DNA of 36,694 bases from Chitinophagales bacterium (GTDB lineage: Bacteria > Bacteroidota > Bacteroidia > Chitinophagales > Chitinophagaceae). The position numbers and the translations under genes are program-made. Below are positions 24,775-32,627 of this stretch, in pieces. The notes under the pieces are model-generated. The model saw only the letters and a program-made list of their open reading frames with translations. It was not told where the DNA came from and searched no databases. How positions within the stretch are numbered: the first letter of the stretch is position 1; every line of letters begins with the position of its first letter. The DNA lies in contig JAIXLO010000092.1 in assembly GCA_026931325.1 (NCBI GenBank), forward strand, positions 1 to 36,694. Reading direction: 5' to 3'.

Positions 24775-25470
24775 TTATTTTTTTTCATGAATTTTTTTCA
24801 TTAAATCTTCTAAGTAATCTATTTGTACTTCTTGTATTTCTAACAACTTTTCATTTTGATGAATAATTAAATGATCTATTTTTTCATTTAATAATTTTAT
24901 TTCAAGTTCTGCTTTTAAATTTATTTTATAATCGTGTTCTGCTCTTATTCTATCCTTTTGCTCAACTCTATTTTGACTCATCATAATTATTGGAGCTTGA
25001 ATAGCTGCAATACAAGATAAAATAAGATTTAATAAAATGAAGGGATAAGGGTCAAAAGCTTTTTGGGCTAAGACCCATACGTTTAATCCTATCCATAAAA
25101 TTAATAATCCTAAAAAAGATAAAATAAATGTCCAGCTACCTCCAAAAGTTGCAATCTTATCTGCCAATCTTTGACTATAAGTTAAACGAGCTTCAATATC
25201 TGGTTCAATATTTTCAGAAAGTATAGAATTGTTTTTGATAGCTTGTAATACATCATAATCAATTTTAGCCAATTCTCCTTTTTCTTGTTCTACTAATGTG
25301 GTCAAATATAAACGACGATAATAGTTAAGTTCTTTAAGGCTTATAACACTTTTTTCATTAAAGTTTGGATACTCTTTTTTAATTAAATCAAAAATTGCTT
25401 GCCTGATATCTTTACCAAAAACAGCTACACGAGTTGGTACTGAAGTTTTAGAAATTTCACTAATGTACAT
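24775..25470 (-). CDS. DUF1003 membrane protein
   Basis: This 231-residue protein has a soluble N-terminal part, then two membrane helices (about residues 113-135 and 143-165) in the DUF1003 signature context: ADKIATFGGSWTFI, then DPYPFILLNLILSC and IMMSQNRVEQKDR. A C-terminal coiled coil follows (about 175-230). The family is widespread but functionally uncharacterised. It stands alone between the DinB and pnuC genes on the minus strand. Confidence 0.9.
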   Translation of the reverse strand: MYISEISKTSVPTRVAVFGKDIRQAIFDLIKKEYPNFNEKSVISLKELNYYRRLYLTTLVEQEKGELAKIDYDVLQAIKNNSILSENIEPDIEARLTYSQRLADKIATFGGSWTFILSFLGLLILWIGLNVWVLAQKAFDPYPFILLNLILSCIAAIQAPIIMMSQNRVEQKDRIRAEHDYKINLKAELEIKLLNEKIDHLIIHQNEKLLEIQEVQIDYLEDLMKKIHEKK

Positions 25471-25580
25471 ACAAAATATTTTAAGTTTAGGATAATTTAT
25501 TTTCTAAGATAGAATGTTATAACACGTTAAAATTAAAAATTTATTAAGGTTTTAGATATGTATAAATAAAACAAAGCTTA

Positions 25581-26210
25581 TTAAATAGCTTCTTTATTTT
25601 TAGCTTTATTCATCCAAGTTAATAAACCTGCAATTGCTAAAATAAGAAATACAATATACTGCAAACTTGTAAGTACTAATGTTTTTACAAAGTATAAAGG
25701 TATAGAAGCAATATTAGTAGCAATCCACCACCACCAGCTTTCTACTTTTTTCTTAGCCATAAGCCACATTGCTGTAAATGCAGATGCTGTTGCAAACGAA
25801 TCTGCCCAAGGAATTGCTCCTTCAAAAAAATATTTTTTAGCTTGAGTTAATGCTAAATAATAAGCTACATACATTACAATAAAAAAGGCAATTTGTTGAA
25901 GCCACTCATTTCTATTACTAAAAGTTACTTGAAGTATTTTTTTTTGATTTTTACTATCTTTTTTTGTCCATAAAATCCAACCATAAATACTCATAACTGA
26001 ATAGTAAAAATTTACACTTCCTTCACCTGGTAAATGAAACTTAAAACTTAAATATATATAGGTAATAGTATTAATTAAACCTACAGGATATACTAAAATA
26101 TTTTCTTTTCTACTATACCAAACACTTAAAATACCAGCTATTACAGCTACATATTCATACCAAAATGTTTGTTGAATGTTTTTTGATAGTTCAGCTAAAA
26201 TATAATTCAT
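25581..26210 (-). CDS. PnuC/PnuT-family vitamin transporter
   Basis: This 209-residue polytopic protein has about seven helices and the PnuC hallmark segments NFYYSVMSIYGWILW (about 67-81), ADSFATASAFTAMWLMAKK, and ESWWWWIATNIASIPLYF. Family members import nicotinamide riboside (PnuC), thiamine (PnuT) or riboflavin (PnuX) by facilitated diffusion with intracellular trapping. There is no neighbouring kinase (nadR, thiamine kinase) and no riboswitch-like leader in the 140 bases upstream to indicate which vitamin is carried. Confidence 0.9.
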   Translation of the reverse strand: MNYILAELSKNIQQTFWYEYVAVIAGILSVWYSRKENILVYPVGLINTITYIYLSFKFHLPGEGSVNFYYSVMSIYGWILWTKKDSKNQKKILQVTFSNRNEWLQQIAFFIVMYVAYYLALTQAKKYFFEGAIPWADSFATASAFTAMWLMAKKKVESWWWWIATNIASIPLYFVKTLVLTSLQYIVFLILAIAGLLTWMNKAKNKEAI

Positions 26211-26351
26211 CCTTTATTAAATAATAATGCAAAAGAATAGAAAATAAAATCAATAGATATGAGTTAATGTCTATTTTTATAAAAAACATTTGGCTAAAAG
26301 CTATTAATTACTATTATTGCAATATGTGTACAACTAATAAAGAAATTTACC

Positions 26352-26735
26352 ATGAGTAAAAAACAATTATTTACATTAGAATTTAAAGTAAAAAGTTCTC
26401 CTTCAATACTATATGAATTTTTAAGTACTCCAACAGGTTTACAAGAGTGGTTTGCTGATAAAGTAGATGAATGGGAGGGAGAATTAAGTTTTAGCTGGAG
26501 TGGTGGTACACCAGAAAAGGCTGTTATAGTGGATATGGAACAAGATAAATTTATTCGTTATAGATGGGTAAATGCACCTAAAGATGAATACTTTGAATTT
26601 AGAATTGCTAAAACTGAAATTTCTAATCAAACGATATTAATTGTTTCTGACTTTGCAGAAAAAAATGAAATAAAAGATCAAACCCAACTTTGGGAATATC
26701 AAGTGAAAGAATTACTCTACAGAATTGGTAGTTAG
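26352..26735 (+). CDS. START-like (SRPBCC) domain protein
   Basis: This 127-residue protein forms a single START/AHA1-like helix-grip domain: FEFLSTPTGLQEWFADKV-type N-terminus (residues 21-39), EGELSFSW, and C-terminal helix TQLWEYQVKELLYRIG. It is the short START-like family typical of Bacteroidota. The domain binds hydrophobic ligands, but no ligand is known for this group. It is followed by a clear intrinsic terminator and appears to be a single-gene unit. Confidence 0.88.
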   Translation: MSKKQLFTLEFKVKSSPSILYEFLSTPTGLQEWFADKVDEWEGELSFSWSGGTPEKAVIVDMEQDKFIRYRWVNAPKDEYFEFRIAKTEISNQTILIVSDFAEKNEIKDQTQLWEYQVKELLYRIGS

Positions 26736-26758
26736 AAAATAATATCAAAAGTTATAAA

Positions 26759-26789
26759 ATAAAATCTCACCGAAATGTGAGATTTTTTT
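26759..26789 (+). terminator. Terminator after the START-like gene
   Basis: AAAATCTCAC (26761-26770) and GTGAGATTTT form a 10-bp stem with a 6-base loop (CGAAAT), followed by a run of T on the plus strand. Confidence 0.88.
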
Positions 26790-26984
26790 GTTTTTAAATA
26801 TAAATTTGTATTCATCTCCCCAATAAAATAAAAAATTATTACTAAGCATTAACGCTCTAATTTATTGATTTTCAGAGAAAGTAAATCATTTTTAAAATTA
26901 AACTTAAATTTTTTTTATAAAAATTGTAACCTACCCTTTTTTCATATACTCTAACAATACATTAAACATTAAAATTTTTGAAAA

Positions 26985-27647
26985 ATGAAAAAAACAATTA
27001 TCGCCGTTGCATTACTTTTCACAACATTAACAGTAGGTGCACAAAAAATGAATCACGATGGTATGAAAAATACCACTTCTAAAGATTTAGTAAAATTAAT
27101 GGCTAATCCAAAAGTTCAACAACTAAACAGTGCAATGAAAGAACTTTGGAATGCACACATGTACTGGACTTTAATTACAGTAGATGCTTTTTATAACGAC
27201 CCAAAAGGTTTAGAAGCTAAATTAACTCGTTTATTACAAAACCAAAAAGATATTGGAAATGCTATTGTACCATTTTATGGCAAAGAAGCAGGAGATAAAT
27301 TAGCTCAACTATTAACAGAGCATATACAATTAGCTGTACCAGTTTTAAAATCTGCTAAAGATGGAGATAAAGATGCATTGGATAAAGCTGTAAAAGACTG
27401 GTATGCAAACGCAAAAGAAATAGGTAGCTTTTTAGCATCTGCAAATCCTAAAAATTGGACTGCAAAAGAAACACAAGGTGCTTTAGAAATGCACATTACA
27501 CATACTATTGCATATTCTGTAAGTATTTTAAAAGGAGATTATAGCCAATCATTTGGAGGTTTTGAAGAAGCATTACACCACATGGTTCACTTAGCTGATA
27601 TTCTTACAGAAGGTATTGTAAAACAATTTCCAGAAAGATTTAAATAA
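26985..27647 (+). CDS. Secreted helical protein of unknown function
   Basis: This 220-residue protein has a cleavable signal peptide (about residues 1-19, ending VGAQ). The mature part is mainly helical with conserved-looking segments LWNAHMYWTLI, RLLQNQKDIGNAIVPFYG, LLTEHIQLAVPVL, ALEMHITHTIA and ALHHMVHLADILTEGIVKQF. The family, as I remember it, is widespread in proteobacterial and Bacteroidota secretomes but has no assigned activity. The repeated His and Glu in helices (EH, MHITH, HHMVH) suggest a metal-binding four-helix bundle; this is inference. It is a single-gene unit closed by a strong terminator. Confidence 0.82.
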   Translation: MKKTIIAVALLFTTLTVGAQKMNHDGMKNTTSKDLVKLMANPKVQQLNSAMKELWNAHMYWTLITVDAFYNDPKGLEAKLTRLLQNQKDIGNAIVPFYGKEAGDKLAQLLTEHIQLAVPVLKSAKDGDKDALDKAVKDWYANAKEIGSFLASANPKNWTAKETQGALEMHITHTIAYSVSILKGDYSQSFGGFEEALHHMVHLADILTEGIVKQFPERFK

Positions 27648-27690
27648 TTAATTTTTGAAATAGCAATAAATTAAAATAAGTGTTAAACTC

Positions 27691-27725
27691 AAAAGCCACC
27701 TTACAAAATGTAAGGTGGCTTTTTA
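27691..27725 (+). terminator. Terminator after the secreted helical protein gene
   Basis: A perfect 15-bp stem (27691-27705 with 27709-27723) closes a 3-base AAA loop, flanked by A and T runs, so it can work in both directions. Confidence 0.93.
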
Positions 27726-27862
27726 TTAATATAAATCAATTAATAATTTTTTGGTTGAATGTTAAAATAAAATAACTATGTTACATCTGTTTAGTTTCTG
27801 CAAATGAAAAGTTTACATTTGCCTTTTGAACTAATACCATTTATTTTTTAAAGAAACTTAAG

Positions 27863-29320
27863 GTGATTAAAAAATTAGATACATTAATTCTTCGAGCCTT
27901 TATAGGACCATTTTTTGCTACATTTTTTATATCCTTATTTGTATTGGTAATGCAGTTTTTTTGGTTGTATATAGATGATTTGGTAGGTAAAGGATTAGAC
28001 TTACTTATCATCTTAAAATTAATAATGTATGTTTCTGCAACACTAATTCCTTTAGCTCTTCCTTTGGCAATGTTATTATCATCTATAATGACATTTGGTA
28101 ATCTTGGAGAAACTTTTGAATTAGTAGCTATAAAATCTGCTGGTATTTCTTTAGCTCGCTTCATGCGACCACTTTTTATAACAGCAATTTTTATTGCTGG
28201 TATTGCATTTGTTTTTTCTAATAATATTATTCCTGTAGCACAATTAAAACTATCTTCTTTAAAATATGATATTATAGTAGCAAAGCCTGCTTTTGATATT
28301 AAAGAAGGAATTTTTTATAATCAGATTAAAGATTTTTCTATAAAGATTGGTAAAAAGGATAAGAATGATAGCACTATCAGAAATATTGTAATTTTTGAAA
28401 AAAAATTTAATCTTCAAGATAATGTTTTAATTGCTGATAGTGGAATAATGAGAGTAACACCTGATAAAAAATTTTTAGAATTTATTTTAAAAGATGGCTG
28501 GCGTTATGAAGAAAAAGGGCAAAGATTTAGTAGCAATACTGATTATATAAGATTAGGTTTTAAAGAGTATAAAAAAGTTTTTGATTTATCTACATTTCAA
28601 GTAAATGAAACAAGTGATTCAAGTTTTCAATATGATCCAAAAATGTTAAGTGTAAGACAATTAAATTATACTTTAGATTCTTTAGAAAAGAATAATAAAA
28701 AAATGTTTATTCGTAATAATCAGGAAATTTCTTCAATACTTTCTTTTGCAAAAAATACTGATTCTTCAGCTAATGCCAAATCATCTGTAAAATTTATTGG
28801 AATTGTCAACTCATTTAACAAAATTATACCTGATAGTTTAAAGACTATTATCTATGATAATGCAAATAGCCAATTAAATAATGTAAAAAATATAGCAGAT
28901 TTTCAAGCTGATGAATTTATAAATAAACAAAAAAATATTCGTCAACACGAAATTGAATGGCATAGAAAATTTACTTTAAGTTTTGCTTGTATTGTATTGT
29001 TCTTAATTGGTGCACCCTTAGGTTCAATAATAAGAAAAGGGGGGTTAGGAATGCCTTTGGTTTTCTCTGTTATCTTTTTTGTTATTTTTCATTTGTTCAA
29101 CACATTTGGAGAAAAATTGACAAAAGAGTCTGTATTATCTGCATCTTTAGGCATGTGGTTAAGTACAATTATTTTAACACCAGTAGGAATTTTTCTTGCA
29201 TATAAAGCAATGAGAGATTCTCAATTATTTAATAAAGAATTTTATTACAGAACTTTTAGAGGTTTAAGAAAATTTATAACTAATTTTAAAAGTTCAAAAT
29301 CTTTGACACATGAACAATAA
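27863..29320 (+). CDS. LptF/LptG-family LPS export permease
   Basis: This 485-residue protein of the YjgP/YjgQ family has three N-terminal helices (about residues 12-35, 50-80, 103-125), a large periplasmic beta-jellyroll domain (about 130-365), and three C-terminal helices (about 370-450). In the Lpt complex, LptF and LptG work with the LptB ATPase to extract lipopolysaccharide from the inner membrane and pass it to LptC. The periplasmic domain is longer than in E. coli LptF/G, as usual in Bacteroidota. Bacteroidota carry two such genes apart from each other; I cannot tell F from G. It starts with GTG, shortly after AAGG. The superoxide dismutase gene overlaps its 3' end by 11 bases. Confidence 0.9.
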   Translation: MIKKLDTLILRAFIGPFFATFFISLFVLVMQFFWLYIDDLVGKGLDLLIILKLIMYVSATLIPLALPLAMLLSSIMTFGNLGETFELVAIKSAGISLARFMRPLFITAIFIAGIAFVFSNNIIPVAQLKLSSLKYDIIVAKPAFDIKEGIFYNQIKDFSIKIGKKDKNDSTIRNIVIFEKKFNLQDNVLIADSGIMRVTPDKKFLEFILKDGWRYEEKGQRFSSNTDYIRLGFKEYKKVFDLSTFQVNETSDSSFQYDPKMLSVRQLNYTLDSLEKNNKKMFIRNNQEISSILSFAKNTDSSANAKSSVKFIGIVNSFNKIIPDSLKTIIYDNANSQLNNVKNIADFQADEFINKQKNIRQHEIEWHRKFTLSFACIVLFLIGAPLGSIIRKGGLGMPLVFSVIFFVIFHLFNTFGEKLTKESVLSASLGMWLSTIILTPVGIFLAYKAMRDSQLFNKEFYYRTFRGLRKFITNFKSSKSLTHEQ

Positions 29321-30035
29321 TAAAATGAAACGTAGAAAATTTATTGCAGATACTGCAAAAGTTGGTGTTGGTTTAGCTATACTTCCTACACTTTTACAAG
29401 CTAAGGAGCTAAATGAAAATTCAAAAATTGATTTTATACAACAACCATTACCATATAGTTATAATGCATTAGAACCTTATATTGATGCTGCAACAATGGA
29501 AATACATTATACTAAACATGCAGCAGGTTATACAAAAAATTTGAATGATGCCTTAAAAGAAGAATACAAAAAAGCAGATGCAATAACTATTGAAAATATT
29601 TTAGAAAATATTTCTCAATACTCAACTAAAATGCGTAATAATGCTGGTGGTCATTACAATCATGAATTATTTTGGCAAATTCTTACACCAACATCTTCAA
29701 AAAAACCAAGTGGTGCATTAGCAAAAGCAATTGAAACAAGTTTTGGTTCTTTTGAAAATTTTAAAACACAATTTAATGATACTGCTTTAAAACGTTTTGG
29801 CAGTGGTTGGGCTTGGTTAATTGTTTCAAATGATGGATTAAAAATTACTTCAACTCCTAATCAAGATAATCCATTAATGAACATTGCAGAAACAAAAGGT
29901 TTTCCTTTATTAGGCTTAGATGTTTGGGAGCATGCTTATTATTTAAAATATCAAAACAAAAGAGCAGAGTATATAAATAACTGGTGGAATATTATAAATT
30001 GGAATGTTGTTGAAAAAAGGTTTGATAATCGTTAA
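29310..30035 (+). CDS. Exported manganese-type superoxide dismutase
   Basis: This 241-residue protein dismutates superoxide. Metal ligands by alignment with E. coli SodA are His66 (MEIHYTKH), His118 (GGHYNHELFW), Asp204 and His208 (LDVWEHAYY); His70 and Tyr74 complete the active site. Gln185 (STPNQDNP) and Gly at the N-terminal position indicate a Mn-type or cambialistic enzyme. Unlike cytoplasmic SodA, it carries a roughly 32-residue leader with KRRKFIADTAK followed by a hydrophobic stretch, consistent with a Tat signal, so it likely acts in the periplasm. It may begin at the internal ATG (residue 6). It overlaps the Lpt permease gene by 11 bases, implying co-transcription. Confidence 0.92.
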   Translation: MNNNKMKRRKFIADTAKVGVGLAILPTLLQAKELNENSKIDFIQQPLPYSYNALEPYIDAATMEIHYTKHAAGYTKNLNDALKEEYKKADAITIENILENISQYSTKMRNNAGGHYNHELFWQILTPTSSKKPSGALAKAIETSFGSFENFKTQFNDTALKRFGSGWAWLIVSNDGLKITSTPNQDNPLMNIAETKGFPLLGLDVWEHAYYLKYQNKRAEYINNWWNIINWNVVEKRFDNR

Positions 30036-30150
30036 TGAAAGTGAACTGATAATAATAAAAACCTCTATCAATTGTTGTCCCATTTGAGATAGTATTGTGT
30101 TCTTAAATTATTAAATGTAATTATTGAATAACACAAAAAATGTTTTTTAT

Positions 30151-30158
30151 ATCTTTGG
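30151..30158 (+). promoter_or_regulatory. -7 box for the toxin-antitoxin pair
   Basis: TATCTTTG matches TAnnTTTG and lies 20 bases before the antitoxin ATG. A TTG 23 bases upstream is a poor -33 box. Confidence 0.5.
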
Positions 30159-30178
30159 AATAACAAAAAATTAAAAAT

Positions 30179-30418
30179 ATGCTAACCATAAATAATATAT
30201 TAAAAGAAATAAAAGACGTTCCTGTAAACCGTTTGGAGGAATTATATCAATTTGTTCATTCTCTGAAACCTATTGCAAAAAATTCAAATACAGCAAAGAA
30301 AAAAATTTTATCTTTTAGTGGAATTTTTTCTGATATGAACACCAAAGATTACACAGACTTTGTAAATCATACTAAAGCTACAAGAGTAGGTCTTTTTGAT
30401 AGAAAAATAGAGAGATGA
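30179..30418 (+). CDS. Antitoxin of a PIN toxin pair (DUF2281-like)
   Basis: This 79-residue protein has an N-terminal helical segment (ILKEIKDVPVNRLEELYQFV) and a C-terminal ILSFSGIFSDMNTKDYTDF region. This is the layout of the small DUF2281-like antitoxins that precede PIN-domain toxins in Bacteroidota: the N-terminus would dimerise, and the tail would insert into the toxin. The stop overlaps the toxin start by 4 bases (ATGA-type coupling), the classical arrangement for balanced translation. It presumably represses its own promoter. Confidence 0.82.
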   Translation: MLTINNILKEIKDVPVNRLEELYQFVHSLKPIAKNSNTAKKKILSFSGIFSDMNTKDYTDFVNHTKATRVGLFDRKIER

Positions 30419-30819
30419 AACCAGCAATGTTAGATACTGATATACTTTCAGAGTTTTTACGTGGTAATTCAAATGTATTAGAAAGCGTAAAAAAATATCT
30501 TGATGAATATGGGTTTATTAATATAAGCGTAATTACATACTACGAAATTCAGAATGGGCTTTTGTACAAGGATGCAAAAAAACAACTAACAAAATTTGAA
30601 GAGTTTATTTCATTAACCAATGTAATTCCTTTGACTGTTTCAATGGCAAAAAAAGCTGCTGAAATTCAGGCATATTTACGAAGAAAAGGAATTGAAATTG
30701 GTCATACAGATACACTTATTGCAGGAATGGCAATAGTGAACAAATTACAACTGATAACAAATAATACTGAGCATTTTAAACGTGTAAAAGAACTTGATTA
30801 TGATAATTGGACAAAATAA
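30415..30819 (+). CDS. vapC: PIN-domain ribonuclease toxin, VapC-like
   Basis: This 134-residue PIN-domain protein has the acidic, Mg-binding residues in place: Asp7 and Asp9 (MLDTDILSEF), Glu44 (YYEIQNG), Asp99 (IGHTDTLIAG), with Asn116/Asn117 (TNNTEHF) where many VapC have a fourth acid. VapC toxins cleave tRNA or rRNA; the target here is unknown. It is translationally coupled to the upstream antitoxin by a 4-base overlap. The active-site set suggests a functional toxin. Confidence 0.92.
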   Translation: MKPAMLDTDILSEFLRGNSNVLESVKKYLDEYGFINISVITYYEIQNGLLYKDAKKQLTKFEEFISLTNVIPLTVSMAKKAAEIQAYLRRKGIEIGHTDTLIAGMAIVNKLQLITNNTEHFKRVKELDYDNWTK

Positions 30820-30867
30820 TTCTACTTTTTAATAATAATTACAAATTAACCAATTAACATTTATTCA

Positions 30868-31860
30868 TTGCAGCAAGCAAAACAAAATTTTAAAGTACAA
30901 TTTTTTATTACCATTTTAAGCGTAATACTTTTTGCTGCTAAAATGGTAGCATATTATTTTACTCATTCTTTAGCTATACTAACTGATGCTTTAGAAAGTA
31001 TTGTAAATGTTGTTGCAGGTTTTATTGGTTTATACTCTTTATATGTAGCAGCAAAACCAAAAGATATTGACCACCCTTATGGACATGGAAAAGCTGAATT
31101 TGTTTCTGCTGCTATTGAAGGAACTTTAATTATTATTGCTGGGTTCTTTATTATTTATCAAACCATAAAAACTTTTTTTACTGCTTCAACGCCACATAGT
31201 TTAGATAAAGGTTTATGGTTAGTTGCAGCTACTGCTGTTATTAATTTTATTGCTGGTAGTGTATGTATTAAAATTGGCAAAAAAAATAATTCTCTTGCAC
31301 TATTAGCTTCTGGTAAACATTTACAAATAGATACTTATTCAACTTTTGTAGTAATAGTTGGTTTAGCATTAATATTATTTACAAAATTATTTTGGTTAGA
31401 TAAAGTTTTAGCCTTAGCAATAAGCATTGTTATTTTATATAATGGCTATAAAATTATTAGAGCATCATTAGCAGGAATAATGGATGAAGCCGATATGAAA
31501 TTATTGAGAGAAATTATTCAAATACTAAATGATAACAGAAAAGAAAACTGGATTGATTTACATAATTTACGTGTAATAAAATATGGGAGCTTATTACACA
31601 TTGATTGTCATTTAACCATTCCCTGGTACTTTAATGTAAGAGAAGCTCATGAAGAAATTGATGCTTTAACAAAACTAATTAAAGAAAAATTTGGCAATGC
31701 TGTAGAGCTTTTTGTACATACTGATGCTTGCCTTGATAGTAGTTGTGAAATATGTATAAAAGAAAATTGTGCACAAAGAAAACGTCCATTCCAAAAAAGA
31801 GTGGAATGGACGCTTGAAAATGTTTTATTAAATAAACGACACGATATTTCTACTACTTAA
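30868..31860 (+). CDS. Cation diffusion facilitator transporter with a cysteine-rich tail
   Basis: This 330-residue CDF protein has six membrane helices (about residues 10-205) and a C-terminal cytoplasmic domain. The metal-site region reads ILTDALESIVN and the loop HPYGHGKAE is the family signature. It probably exports Zn, Fe or Mn by proton exchange. The extra C-terminal tail carries four cysteines (288, 293, 296 and 301; CLDSSCEICIKENC), a likely metal-sensing or metal-binding motif. The start is TTG: no ATG or GTG occurs in frame after the stop at 30847-30849. The 3' end overlaps the lipoprotein gene by 8 bases (convergent), and it contains a terminator-like hairpin. Confidence 0.9.
   Translation: MQQAKQNFKVQFFITILSVILFAAKMVAYYFTHSLAILTDALESIVNVVAGFIGLYSLYVAAKPKDIDHPYGHGKAEFVSAAIEGTLIIIAGFFIIYQTIKTFFTASTPHSLDKGLWLVAATAVINFIAGSVCIKIGKKNNSLALLASGKHLQIDTYSTFVVIVGLALILFTKLFWLDKVLALAISIVILYNGYKIIRASLAGIMDEADMKLLREIIQILNDNRKENWIDLHNLRVIKYGSLLHIDCHLTIPWYFNVREAHEEIDALTKLIKEKFGNAVELFVHTDACLDSSCEICIKENCAQRKRPFQKRVEWTLENVLLNKRHDISTT
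31783..31812 (-). terminator. Terminator-like hairpin inside the CDF coding sequence
   Basis: CGTCCATTCC (31783-31792) and GGAATGGACG (31803-31812) are a perfect 10-bp inverted repeat with a 10-base loop. On the minus strand it is followed by TTTTCTTTG, and it lies 41 bases beyond the stop of the minus-strand lipoprotein gene, so it would end that transcript while lying in the 3' part of the convergent CDF gene. Confidence 0.6.
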
Positions 31861-32533
31861 TTTCATAAGCAATTAAATCGTAAGAATCGTTTTGGTTTAA
31901 GCTAAGTGTTGCATTACTTAAATTAGATGCTAATTTTAAAAGTCCTATATTTTTAGCAAAAATAAAATTAGCTGTACCTATAGATAAAGGAGGTACACCT
32001 GGTACTGCTACAGCTGCACTGATAGAAGTAATATCTACTTTAATAACATCATTATAAGTTACACCACTGTAAGTATAAGTACCACCTTTTTGAGTCATTT
32101 TATAATTAACTGTAACAGTTGCTGTTGTTACACCTGGAATTGGAAGGGTTAACCCTGTAAGTGTTTGGGTTGTAGTCCAAGTATCGTTTACATTGGCATC
32201 AGCTTTTAAAATTTTTAATTCTAAATAAGTAGTTGGACTTACAGATATTGTTGTCCAATAATCGTTTCCATCTTGTCTAAAATTTCTGTTACCATAAGGA
32301 GGGTTTGGTGCAGCAGTAGCTACATTATATGAATTACCATTAATGTTATTAGTTAAACTGCTCATTGTATAAGTTACATCTGGTCCAGCTGTACCACCAT
32401 TTTGAACTTTATATTTCCAATTTGTTCCTACTGTTGTTGGTAAATAAGTTTCTGGCGTACTACTTCCTCCATCTTTTTTGCAACTACTAAAAACAATAGC
32501 TGTTGCTGATAGTAAAATAAGGGCTTTTTTCAT
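31853..32533 (-). CDS. Predicted lipoprotein of unknown function
   Basis: This 226-residue protein has a lipoprotein signal with lipobox FSSC (Cys18) followed by KKDGGSS. The mature part is Thr/Asn/Tyr-rich, probably beta-structured, with a repeated style of short strands (TNWKYKVQNGGTAG, TWTTTQTLTGLTLPIPG). I do not recognise a domain. It is likely exported to the outer or inner membrane surface. It lies 94 bases downstream of the T9SS giant gene on the same strand and ends 8 bases inside the convergent CDF gene. Confidence 0.7.
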   Translation of the reverse strand: MKKALILLSATAIVFSSCKKDGGSSTPETYLPTTVGTNWKYKVQNGGTAGPDVTYTMSSLTNNINGNSYNVATAAPNPPYGNRNFRQDGNDYWTTISVSPTTYLELKILKADANVNDTWTTTQTLTGLTLPIPGVTTATVTVNYKMTQKGGTYTYSGVTYNDVIKVDITSISAAVAVPGVPPLSIGTANFIFAKNIGLLKLASNLSNATLSLNQNDSYDLIAYEIK

Positions 32534-32627
32534 GATTAATTTTTTTGTAGTTACGAAATTAATGATAAGAATGAGTTAATAAAAAATAAATTTTAGTCTT
32601 CTTTTGAAAATTCATTATTTAAACAAT

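Noticed and set aside
26211-26351. Possible riboswitch upstream of pnuC
   Set aside because: No thiamine, NAD or other riboswitch core motif is visible in this A+T-rich segment.
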